DNA of 17,212 nt. Origin: Cyclospora cayetanensis. Taxonomy: Eukaryota > Apicomplexa > Conoidasida > Eucoccidiorida > Eimeriidae. How positions within the stretch are numbered: position 1 is the stretch's first letter; the number at the start of each line of letters is the position of its first letter. Both the position numbers and the translations under genes were made by a program. The stretch covers positions 1-17,212 of the forward strand of contig NW_020312297.1 in assembly GCF_002999335.1 (NCBI RefSeq), written 5' to 3'. The notes beneath the pieces were generated by a model. The model was not told the origin of the DNA. It ran no database searches and saw nothing but the letters and a program-made list of their open reading frames with translations. This document shows positions 1 to 8,555 of this stretch, in pieces.

Positions 1-448
1 TAGCCCCCACGCCGCGGAGTCGACCCCCCCTCATAACAACAGAACAAACAAAAAAACACACCCCCCTTCTCCACCCCCCCTCAAAAGAACCCCCACACCC
101 CCCCCCGCTGCGGGGCGCGGGGGGCGGGGGCGCCCCCTCGCGGCGGCGGGCGCCCCCGGGAGAAAACCCCCCCCCCCCCCCCCCCCGGATCGGGAGAAAG
201 GGGGGCCCCCCCCCCCCCCTGACGGCGCTACACCCCCGATGCCCCCCTTCCTCACACTCGCGAAAGACACCTCTTCGTCCGGAGGAGGCCCCGCCTGAAA
301 CTTAGAGCCACGCGCCGACCGAAAATCAACCTCCACCTCCTCTTTCTGCAACACAAGGCACCCCAAAACGAACCCACAGACGCGCAAAAGACATCCGCTA
401 ACGCGCAAAAAAGCGCACAGAAAAACACAAATGGATGCGCGCACCATC
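1..448. other. Low-complexity poly-C/poly-G tract, no gene supported
   Basis: The first 240 bases are dominated by C runs (for example about 20 C at 167-186) and G runs next to C runs (around 200-220), followed by A/C-rich sequence. A minus-strand frame is open across most of it, but it translates to glycine/proline monotony and has no recognisable domain, so I do not call it a gene. Sequence of this kind could form G-quadruplex or i-motif structures. It is also where homopolymer-length errors or a contig end would be expected, so exact base counts here should be treated with caution. Confidence 0.6.
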
Positions 449-470
449 CAGCTAGCTAGCTAGCTAGCTG
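449..470. repeat. Palindromic AGCT tetranucleotide repeat
   Basis: A run of tandem AGCT units bounded by C and G forms a perfect 22-bp self-complementary palindrome. A near-identical 18-bp version occurs at 15791-15808. Direct observation; function unknown. Confidence 0.9.
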
Positions 471-1620
471 TACTGCCAATGCTCGGCAGAAAGACGCGGC
501 AGAAGAAGTGTGTTTCCCGCTTGCCTTTGGAGGGCGTGAGTCTCGTTTCCACTCCCCATCGCTGCCGTCGTCGTCTCGATCTGCCCACCTTCCTGAGGCC
601 CCTCCTGCAGAAATGCGCGCGTACACATGTTGTTCAAATTGCCGTCATGAGCATTTGACAACTCTTCCAACCAGGAAGAGAGAGCGAGGGTCAGAGGAGG
701 AAGCATGAGACCATGGGGCCTAACAACGTAAAGGTATTCCGGAGACACCCCGCACCCCCTCCCCTGGGAGCAGCGCGAGACAAACACACAGCGCGAAGGT
801 GCCGTTTCTGCAAGAGCACAAAGCGGCTGAGACGCCCTGGGTGTGAGGCGCGGGAGGAAGAAAGAGAGGAAAGTTCAGACAAGCTGCGTTTGGCCTACCT
901 TCCTTGTCGAAGCGACTCCATCGTTTTTCCCTTTCCTCCTCCCGTTCGTCGGCTGGGCTGCACACAAAGACAGCAGCATGCGAGACGGGAGCATGCGGCG
1001 ACGCGCGCGAAGGGTCGAATTGCAGAAGAAGCGCGGGGCTTCCACGCAGAAGATCCTGGCCCCCGCTTGAGTGCAAAAGCTGTGCATCCCTCCACGCGCG
1101 CATGCATGCAACTAAAGTGCGGCACCCGAAGCACCGCAGTGAGCCAGCCAGGCAGACAGGCTGCCTCCGAGCGATCCGCATTCCCAAGAAGGCCTCCGTT
1201 GCCGCAGATGACTCCGCCGCTTTTGCGAGGCAGCGGCGGGTAGGGGGCCCCACAGGAACCATCGGGATACTTTTTCGGGGAGGCGGGAGAGGGAAGGAAT
1301 CAAGCCCTTCGAGGGGTCTTGAAGAAGGAGAAATGAGGCCTCCGCATGGGGGATCTCGAGTTTGCAGGAGCTTCTGAGAAACAACTGGCGTTTCGGAAGT
1401 CTCTCGAGGCGCCCTGTGCCTCTGTTGTGGGGCCTATCTCGCCACGGCTCTGCCCACCCCCAGAAAGGCCCTTCGCCGAAGTTTATGGGCTCAGAGGAGC
1501 ACGACACTTGGCAGACAGAGAGGCTGCTCCAAGTTCAGCGGCTTACCGAGGCGCGCTTGGAAGCTTTTCCGTTGGCTGCAGCTCACGCTGCAAGTCTCGC
1601 AGATTAACCTTCGTGCCTTT
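471..1620. other. GC-rich region without an assignable gene
   Basis: Several overlapping frames are open on both strands, as expected in GC-rich DNA. None gives a recognisable domain or a consistent chain of exons with matched splice phases. The region contains scattered GCATGC motifs (around 975-992 and 1100) and a GGGCCC at about 1245. Small or heavily spliced exons cannot be excluded. Confidence 0.5.
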
Positions 1621-1623
1621 GCT

Positions 1624-1680
1624 TTTAGGGGCCATGGTTAGGGTGTATGGTTTGAGATTTACAGTTCAGGTTTAGGGTTT
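1624..1680 (+). repeat. Degenerate interstitial telomere-like repeat (TTTAGGG)
   Basis: Exact TTTAGGG units occur at 1624-1630 and 1671-1677, and a GTTAGGG at 1637-1643. Degenerate T/G-rich heptamers such as TTTGAG and TTTACAG lie between them, and TTTATG follows. TTTAGGG is the apicomplexan/plant-type telomere unit, and interstitial copies are known in Eimeria repeat-rich segments. Only three good units remain, so this is a remnant at most. Confidence 0.45.
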
Positions 1681-1784
1681 ATGAAAGACAGTCCCCTGTT
1701 TGGCCTCGAACCGAAAAGGCCCTGAGCAGCTGAGTGAGATTCGCAGCTGCAGCCACTGCTACATGCCGCTGTTGCTGCTGCAGT

Positions 1785-1815
1785 TGCTGCTCCTGCTGCC
1801 GCAGCAGGAGCAGCA
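1785..1815. repeat. CTG/CAG inverted repeat (hairpin)
   Basis: A 14-bp arm (1785-1798, TGCTGCTCCTGCTG) is followed by a 3-base loop CCG (1799-1801) and its exact complement (1802-1815). The similarity extends imperfectly outward through CTGCAG-type sequence on both sides. It would form a stable hairpin in single-stranded DNA or RNA. No coding role is evident. Confidence 0.8.
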
Positions 1816-1829
1816 CTGCAGCAACTGCG

Positions 1830-3094
1830 GCTAGTGCTGTCCACTCGTTTGCTCGAAAATAAATCTTTCATAGCTCTCACACTGCAAGTCCGTGAATGCA
1901 ACCGTATTTGTTCATTGACCACGTATCTTTGGCTGCGAACTGCGCTCCCAATGCTCTGCGCCTGTGGGCAGCAACTGCTGCAACGGCCGAGCCGCGAAAA
2001 ACCTTACTGCGTTGCTTACTCTCAGTCTTGGTAGCAGACGTGTGTTTGTTGCTCAAATCAACAAATTTAAATGCAAATCGAACATGCATTCGAAGGCAGA
2101 AAGAGACGCCGTACGTACAATCCCCCCTGTCTCCCCCAGCATGTGGCTTCATGCTGTACGTACAGCTACTAAGAAGACCTGGGTAGGGCCAAGAGCACAA
2201 GTACCAGTGAAAAGCACCCCATGAAACTAGTGCCTGGAAGCAGGGCAATCCAGCGCACCTTCTACGCCTAAGGGGCAGAGAATTTCCAGAAGGGCCCCTA
2301 GATACACAACAGTGGGGCCCCCCCAAGTGTCTATGGGCCTTCAGGGGATGTCTCTGAACGGGAACACTGGAATCCTGACTCGATACAAACCTTCTAGAAA
2401 GCTACTAAGGGTGCGTCTGAGTGGGCTGCCTTCTTCAGTCGTCTGCTCGCTGCCTTCGGGGAGAGAGGAATAGCTCGGTGTGTGGCACGGCAACTTCTAA
2501 CTGCACTCCGAGCACTTAATGACGGTTGCAAGAGTCACCTGAGTCATGAGAATGCGTCCTTGCGTCGTACTGCATGGAGCTGATGCTAATCTGCAAGAAC
2601 AAGATGTACGGGGAGGCGAAAAACCATGAGTCGGCATTGTACAAATTCTTCATCCAGTATTGCTAGTGCGGTGGAAAGGGCCAAAATGCGGCTTAGCCCG
2701 CTATAGTATCCGCCAAGCTCCATCTAAAGTCCCCTTGGGACGACACTTCGCACCACACCCTTTACAAACCTGCAGAAAACTCATTGAGTACTCTGCCAAA
2801 AGGGCTGCCTCATTCCCCTGCTCGTTGGGCTCTGAGGGTTCCGAAGAGGGAAACTGGATAACTAGGGTGCGCGTTTCTGCACTGGTTAAGCACTACAGAC
2901 GCAAATGGCTAGCCGCATACAGCTCGTAGCGCACACGCACACAGCACTGCGATTTGTTGTTTATAGCTAAGGCTAATCTGCATTCGCTCCGGCATGCGAA
3001 CAGTGTGGTGGCCTGAGATTAACTGAAACAGAATCCAGCTAAGAAACGTTTGAGCTCCCTCTACTGCACCAGTCAGACCTAACTGACTAGTCGG
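1830..3094. other. Unassigned region upstream of the retroelement remains
   Basis: No coding region is supported. The sequence is less GC-rich than the flanks and lacks trinucleotide repeats. It holds a 14-bp palindrome (2153-2166, GCTGTACGTACAGC) and another GTACGTAC at 2111-2118. The 5' part of the retroelement (LTR, gag, protease, start of RT) might be expected here, but I found no CCHC knuckle, protease or LTR boundary that I could defend. A plus-strand open frame at 2660-2929 encodes nothing recognisable. Confidence 0.45.
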
Positions 3095-3330
3095 TTTGTC
3101 GTATCTCTTACTCATTGCGGAGTAGCGTTTGCTCCCAACGCCTTGACACAGGGATGCATGCATATGTACAAGATGCTCAGTCTGTGCCCTAGAGAGAGGG
3201 GGCCGTTCGGGCAGCAAAGGTGCAAATCATTCGTAGTACAACTCTTCGGACATTTGTACTCTCCGAGTATCAGCGTCCTCTCTTCTTCCTTAACGGTGCT
3301 GGTGACGAAGCGGTTCCTGTTCTCTCTCAA
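3095..3330 (+). pseudogene. Retroelement reverse transcriptase / RNase H fragment (broken)
   Basis: At 3235-3330 one frame reads STTLRTFVLSEYQRPLFFLN, then GAGDEAVPVLSQ. This matches the end of the RT connection and the start of RNase H in Ty3/gypsy elements (pattern: apVLs.pd..rPFfl.TDAS.eAvGAVLSQ), apparently with single codons lost in the TDAS and GAVL parts. At 3095-3166 a frame containing GVAFAPNALTQGCMHM resembles the RT motif FGL.NAPATFQ..M; this second match is weaker. The YxDD catalytic motif is not visible. The rest of RNase H (3331-3950) is too degraded to recognise. Confidence 0.55.
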
Positions 3331-3950
3331 CGTCCAAGGCTTTTCCAAGACACCAAATTTCCTCTTGATATAACCATCCCTTCACAAAAAACAAGCTGCG
3401 ATATCTACGTCGGGCAAAAGAGTCCTATGCGGTGTGCTAAAGTGTGCAAAACTGCCGTTTGGACTTCTATGGGTGTTGCTTTGTTGGTTGCAACTTGCAC
3501 AGGGTCGCCCACCCTTTAGATTTCTAGAGTTTTTCTTCCTTGAACGTCTTCTGTAGTATGCGTTTACATCAAAATATGTAAAATATATATCAAACGTAGT
3601 CGCTGACGCGCTACCGCGACGCCCCAGCGATCCACTACTGTAGTGCAATCGCAATTATCTAAGGATTCAAGGTTTCTGTCGAAATATCATGAATCTTGTG
3701 ATTTTTAAACTCATGCCTCCGCTACTACTGCAAAAATCCAAATTTCTCAAAGAGTGCAAAATTACAACGCCACGGCTGACCTGCTCTGGCTCAAAACCAA
3801 TCGGGAACTCGGTTTCTCGCACATTTGAATATATCTAAGCAGTGCCGTTTAGCGAAGAGCACAGGATCGAGATTCTAATGCCATGGTAGGATTTCACTTA
3901 CAATGTGAAAACTTTCACGTTCCCTTTGACGGCCTGTGATGCACCTTGCC

Positions 3951-4519
3951 GGAGAGGCCTATTCAGCGTCCTGCCCAAATTTCCAACAGCTACCGTCGCA
4001 CGATTCTCCTAGAGCGGGCATATTGCACAGCCTTCTGATTCCTAAAAGGATTTGAACGAAATTGACTATGGACTCGATTGTTGCATTGTCGGAGCTCAAA
4101 TGCGTCAAGACAACAATTACGCCGTTGTGGACGGATTCAGCGAACATGCCAATTTCTTTGCTTGACCTAACTCTCTCGTGTCTCAAAATGTCACACAAGA
4201 AGTCTTGAATAACGTCTGGGAGCTCCACGGAGTACCCAGGAGAATCGTTATGGATGACGATCTCAAGTCCGTTCGTGCGTTCTGGCGTATTTTAATGACC
4301 CACCAACACATTGACTATAAAATAAAAGCTGAGAACCGCTTTGAGGTAGATACATAGGCAGAGAGCACCACCCGAATTTCCCTGTACTATTTGCTACTCT
4401 ATACAAAAAATGACATTGCGTTGCTTGAGTTCCTTACTTATGCTGAATTGGTCTTAACTGCACTAGTGCACTCATCTACCCCTTGCTCTCCTGCATCCCT
4501 GGTGTACATCAAGGAGCTC
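3951..4519 (+). pseudogene. Retroelement integrase (broken by frameshift and stops)
   Basis: The first frame (3951-4052) reads GEAYSASCPNFQQLPSHDSP and then an AGILHSLLIPKRI stretch, matching the end of the integrase zinc-binding domain (C..CQQ) and the linker GLL.PLPIPER. A stop follows at 4053-4055, then TMDSIVAL, matching .MDFI..LP with the first catalytic Asp. The frame then shifts, and at 4112-4357 NNYAVVDGFSEHANFFA, a TGA stop (4163-4165), and LHGVPRRIVMDDDLKSVRAF are found. This is the family core VVDRFSK.AHF ... HG.P..IVSDRD..F.S.F, with the second catalytic Asp kept. A TAG (4355-4357) falls where TDGQTE would be. At 4412-4519 another frame gives LLEFLTYAELVLTALVHSST and then a CSPASLVYIKEL stretch, matching LLPL.EFAYN...HSSTG.SPF.LVYGR. 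Confidence 0.85.
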
Positions 4520-4810
4520 AACTCTAATCGGGGTCTCTACCTGATGGTCCGAAATCAGCAGCCAATTTTAGCGGCTGAGGAGTCTAAAGAACAGATGGCT
4601 AGCGCACGCATATGTATATGTACAGGTCGAGAGAGGAACGTATATAATGATGTACAACGATGTGTTGAGGTCGGCTGTATAATTTGAGCCTGCAGAATCG
4701 GTTCTGCTAGATCAACAGCCTGTATGAGATGCAACATATGGCGTCGAGACGAAGTAGTCCGCGGCCAGTGTGGTGGAACCATCTACCATCATTGCGCTAA
4801 CAATGCTCCT

Positions 4811-5112
4811 TTTTACTCTACTGATATGCCTAAACGTTGGAGATTCTACGGAGCAATAAACACGGGCTTCCTAAAAAAGTTTTCAAACACTCTTCGAATT
4901 GTGCGTGGGCTTTGCCACGCAGGCAAATGACTCGCTTGGAGGCCGAGGCTTCACAATATGCCGTAGGGGTGCTGGATTCTAGGACTATTGGGCACCAGGA
5001 ACACACTGAACAGAAGTTTCTAGCGATATGGGATAGACAACACCAGCCAAAGTGTTTGACAGAGGAGCACATGCGAGATTCGCTACTTCTGAGAGAATTT
5101 GCGGCTCTGTTT
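4811..5112 (+). pseudogene. GPY/F-like module end and chromodomain of the retroelement (broken)
   Basis: At 4811-4882 the frame reads YSTDMPKRWRFYGAINTGFL followed by KKF, matching the Y.L.LP..wriH.vFh.SlLKkF end of the integrase C-terminal module. After a frame change, 4957-5112 reads VLDSRTIGHQEHTEQKFLAI, then WDRQHQPKCLTEEHMRDSLL and LREF. This follows the chromodomain pattern ILDhR....g...YLV.WdG....tWl.eehl.ds.lLreF, although the aromatic expected after TE..W is replaced (KCL). In chromoviruses this domain directs integration to chromatin. The frame stays open to a stop at 5188-5190, but similarity ends near 5112. Confidence 0.72.
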
Positions 5113-5190
5113 TTAGAGATCGTTAGTAGCCATAGACGATACTCCAGATGTGCCTCGGTAATTTTCCTTCCTAGCGCATGGTCTGCCTGA

Positions 5191-7758
5191 AAAAGCCACC
5201 TATTCCAACGAATAGTGCTTGAAAGGTTTTTAATGACTATTGGTAAGCCATTCGCTACACTCCCAGTCTTGCACAGGCACTCTCAGGTCTCTGGACTCCG
5301 TGTTATCTATTTCGCTTCTTTTGGGTTTCTGAAGTAGACTAGCCCTGTATGCGCAAGTAGATATTTCTCTGCAACGGTAGGACACAGTGGTAAGCATGTG
5401 TACCCCAGAATTCTCGCTCCATACATATTTTTGTTTTCTGTTTCATCGTAGCAGAAGACTTGCAGATTTCAGCGCCCCAACTCCGCAGATATGTCGCTGT
5501 GGGCGTGTTGGCTTAAACCCTTGTTTGCCTTTGACTGGTGTGCGTGTTTTTCCTCCACTTTATTTTTATCTATGGGCTGATACCTACTTTGTTTACTTGT
5601 TTTCACGGCTTATCGTGTTTCTGCCCAATAACCCGTGGGTAACGCGATGATGACGCCAATTGCACTGTTGATTCTGTGATTATCGGCCTTCTGGGCTCTC
5701 TTGATGACACTGCTTCCGATACAACAAGAAACAAGGACGTGGGCGTCTGCGGTGGATGGAATGTATGCGGACTTGGAGTGCATGGAGGGTGGAGCAATGC
5801 ATCTCTAAAATGTCCCCTACACCTCATGCCGGAAATTGTGAGGGGCGTGAGCAGGAAAAGGCAAAAGCTGTGCTGGGAATACTATGTTTAGTGTCTCCGT
5901 AATGGGACGTTTAACTTTAGGACAAACGTAGGCTTACTAAAAATCCGTGAGTTTTCTGCCGCAAGAGCCGTCTTTGCCTCGTGACCTCATCCCTCAAGAT
6001 TCCACAAGAAGAAGAAAGGGTCACTTAGACTGCAGGTTGCTGCATTTTACGCCCTCTAGGCACATCGGGCATTAACAGGTTGTTACACTCCAGCATCTGG
6101 CGCATACGCACACAGCATTGACTCTTGGCGTCTGGAGCAGACCTTGCTCGGAAGCGATGACGATATTCGATCAATCAAACCAAGCAGTAGCCATCAGTCC
6201 GTTAGTTCTTATGTAGGTATACATACTAAGCTAGAATGCACTTGGGTGTATCTGAGCGGGCATCCACCCCCACCAACCCGGCAGCTCAAGCCCCACTGTA
6301 TGCCCTCGTGAATGTGGAAAGTGGAGTCGTAGAACAGTAGCTGATGCAGCCAAATGCCTAGTGACTGGCTGCATGAGCGTTGCTCCGCGTTTGGCTTCTG
6401 CGCTTAAAGCTGCAGTGTACGTACAGCGAAAGCACAGTCTGGGATAAATAATGGTGCTCTGTTTTGGCGAACGCACTTTGCAGCGCCCTTTCGCGGTTTG
6501 CATAAGTGCTCAACTACTACAATAAGGGGCTTCTAGTAGAAAATATCACCAGAGGATTGATTTCGGATGTGTTTCCAGGTGGAATGTGCTGCGGGACTGG
6601 CCCCCGCAGTCGGCAGCAGCACGGGTAGTGTCCTAGCCTGTGCACCTTTTAATAGAGGACTCGTCTTTGTTCAATAGGGCTTTCCTGCACCCTAGAAAAT
6701 GCTATGCAAGTGGCTTAGAGTGGAGCAACGACGCTAACTGGTATTTCAAAAGGTTTTGCGCTGCTGCTGCTGTAACTGCTGTTGACTCAAGAGCAGCGTC
6801 CGCGCGAGCAGCAAGGCAGCCGACATCGTACACGTTACAATAGGCCGTTTCCTTTATTCGTTACGAGCTGGCAGATAAGAAGTCAGTACCTCTAAGAGGC
6901 ATTCGTTGCATTATAGCGACTCATATACGAGCAAAATTAGAGGCAACCCCTCCATAAGTCTCGCATTATTCCACAGACAGACGTACGCAGACCCTGGAGT
7001 CGCAGGGTCACCTTACTCTCCCTGGCGGATGGCCAGCTATCCACCTGCCCTTTTTCTTCCGCGCGTTTTTGAGTTTTATTTGTTCCCTTTTCATTGAATT
7101 CGGAGTTTTGAGTCATCAGCAGCCGCCCCTCCTTCCTGCGCTTCCCTACGAGGCACTCCTCTGTGGAGCAGTGCCTCGCCGTGCAGCAGCCAGCAGGGGC
7201 CCTCTCCACAGGTTGCCCTCCATGGCATCCCAAGCGCACCCCAGTTATATCGAATTTCGAAGGGTGCTCTTTCTGAGGCACCCATTCACCACATTGCGTG
7301 GAAGCCTCCCTCAACCTACCCACCCCTGCTGGCAGGTGGGCACCCCCCGCTGCCAATTCATTGTATAGGGGCCAAGGGGGCCCTCCGGAGGGCCCCTCAG
7401 TCGACGCCTATCAAAAGCGCCTCCACAAACACGAGTGCTACTCCGCAGGAGCGGCAGCAGATGCCCGCTGCAAGAGTCTCCCCTTCCACCTGACCCCCCT
7501 GCCCCCCGTCCCACCCATCCCACCACGAAGCGTTCGGAGGCAGCAGAACCGACTCTAGAATAGAGCCAATGCTCCGACAAGGGTGCCGCACCATCTATCT
7601 GCTCTTGCAAAGCCGAGAAATCCTCAGCCCCCTTCACTCGTCACACGCGCCACTGCCAGGGGGAGCCCTCTCTACCTAGGCAGCACACGCAGAAAGGACA
7701 CACAAGGCGTCGCCATACGCACATACACTCACACACGCGACGGCAACAAAAATCTGGC
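5191..7758. other. Unassigned region between the retroelement and the kinase gene
   Basis: About 2.5 kb with no gene I can support. Up to about 6900 the sequence is relatively AT-rich and lacks triplet repeats, like the retroelement island. A GTACGTAC occurs at 6417-6424. A short CTG cluster lies at about 6763-6785. From about 7100 onward it becomes GC-rich again, with GGGCCC motifs and a 20-bp palindrome (7377-7396). Open frames on both strands at 6937-7637 give no recognisable protein. The kinase gene's promoter, 5' UTR or a further 5' exon should lie in the last part, but no signal decides where. Confidence 0.45.
7377..7396. repeat. Perfect 20-bp GC palindrome
   Basis: GGGGCCCTCCGGAGGGCCCC is exactly self-complementary. 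It lies about 360 bp upstream of the predicted kinase start codon. It is the longest member of a family of GGGCCC-centred palindromes in the window. Confidence 0.9.
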
Positions 7759-8515
7759 ATGTGGACTTTTCAGCAGCAACCTTCACTGACGCTGCAGGAG
7801 CAGCGGGAGCTCGTGCTGCAACAGCAACAGCAGCAACAACAGCAACAACTGCTGCAGAGGCACCAGCAGCAAGGCTATGGAGGCGTCGTCAGTCTTGCGC
7901 CTGGACGCCTTATTCAGCATCCCGCCCCCCTCGACTCCACCAAATTGCTGCATCATGCCCCCCAGTCGCTTACCAACAGCAGCGTGGCTTTGGCATCCAG
8001 GCAAACCTCATGCGGTCCAAGCCGCTCAGTGAGCAGCAGCGAAGACATCAGCAGACAAAACAGCAGCGCCAACACCACTGCTGGCTTCTCTCTCGCGCAG
8101 GAACGCGATTTCCGACAAAATGGAAACATCAACAGCAGCAGCAACATGGGGCCTCCCTATCTCGAGGCTTCACACCCCCATGCTGAATCTTTTGCTGCCC
8201 AGTTGCTCCCTGACACAGCTGCAGCGGCAGGAGGTGGAGTCTCCGCTGGCACCGTTCTCTCTGGGGAGTCGAATCCGCTGCCTCCCGATGAGTTGATTTC
8301 CGGTTCAACCCCTGCTCCTCAGCCCGAGGAGGGGGCCCCCCCCCCCCACGCGGGAGGGGGCCTCTCTACAGGCTTCCTAGGGGCCCCCCAGGGAGGCGCC
8401 TATCTGCGGTTCAAGGGCAGAAGCAAATCCTGCTTCTCCGTTGCGGAGGAAGGCGAAGTGCCTCCAGGCGATCTGCGTCGAGTCAGATTTTCGCTCATCG
8501 AAGGGTCAGCAATGT

Positions 8516-8555
<40 letters not shown>

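Larger units (their letters stand above)
3095..5112 (+). mobile_element. Decayed Ty3/gypsy chromovirus LTR retrotransposon (internal part)
   Basis: Fragments of a pol polyprotein occur on the plus strand in the order typical of chromoviruses: a possible RT fragment (3095-3166), an RT-RNase H junction (3235-3330), integrase linker and core (3951-4357), integrase C-terminal part (4412-4519), a GPY/F-like end (4811-4882) and a chromodomain (4957-5112). The frame changes between fragments and stops interrupt them, so the copy is dead. The distance between the possible RT motif and RNase H is about 130 nt, far below the usual spacing, which suggests an internal deletion if the RT call is right. 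I could not find LTRs, a primer-binding site or target-site duplications, so the true ends are unknown. Chromovirus-type elements have been described in Eimeria. Confidence 0.75.

Noticed and set aside
31..447. 138-codon minus-strand frame over the poly-C region
   Set aside because: Its composition is dictated by homopolymers, and it has no domain or credible gene structure.
1690..1745. Possible tRNA gene on the minus strand (B-box-like GGTTCGAGGCC)
   Set aside because: The T-stem does not pair properly, and no A box, anticodon arm or acceptor stem could be drawn.
2909..3217. Minus-strand frame with faint RNase H-like text (ISGHHTVRMPERMQISL)
   Set aside because: The match is short and lacks catalytic residues. 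The plus-strand retroelement order explains the region better.
2140..6430. LTR pair suggested by GTACGTACAGC at 2157 and 6417 and by similar ACGCACACAGCA strings near 2935 and 6110
   Set aside because: Similarity does not extend beyond about 12-25 bases, so these do not support LTRs.
6937..7637. Overlapping frames of 60-140 codons on both strands upstream of the kinase
   Set aside because: No recognisable domain, no consistent splice chain and no composition favouring one frame.
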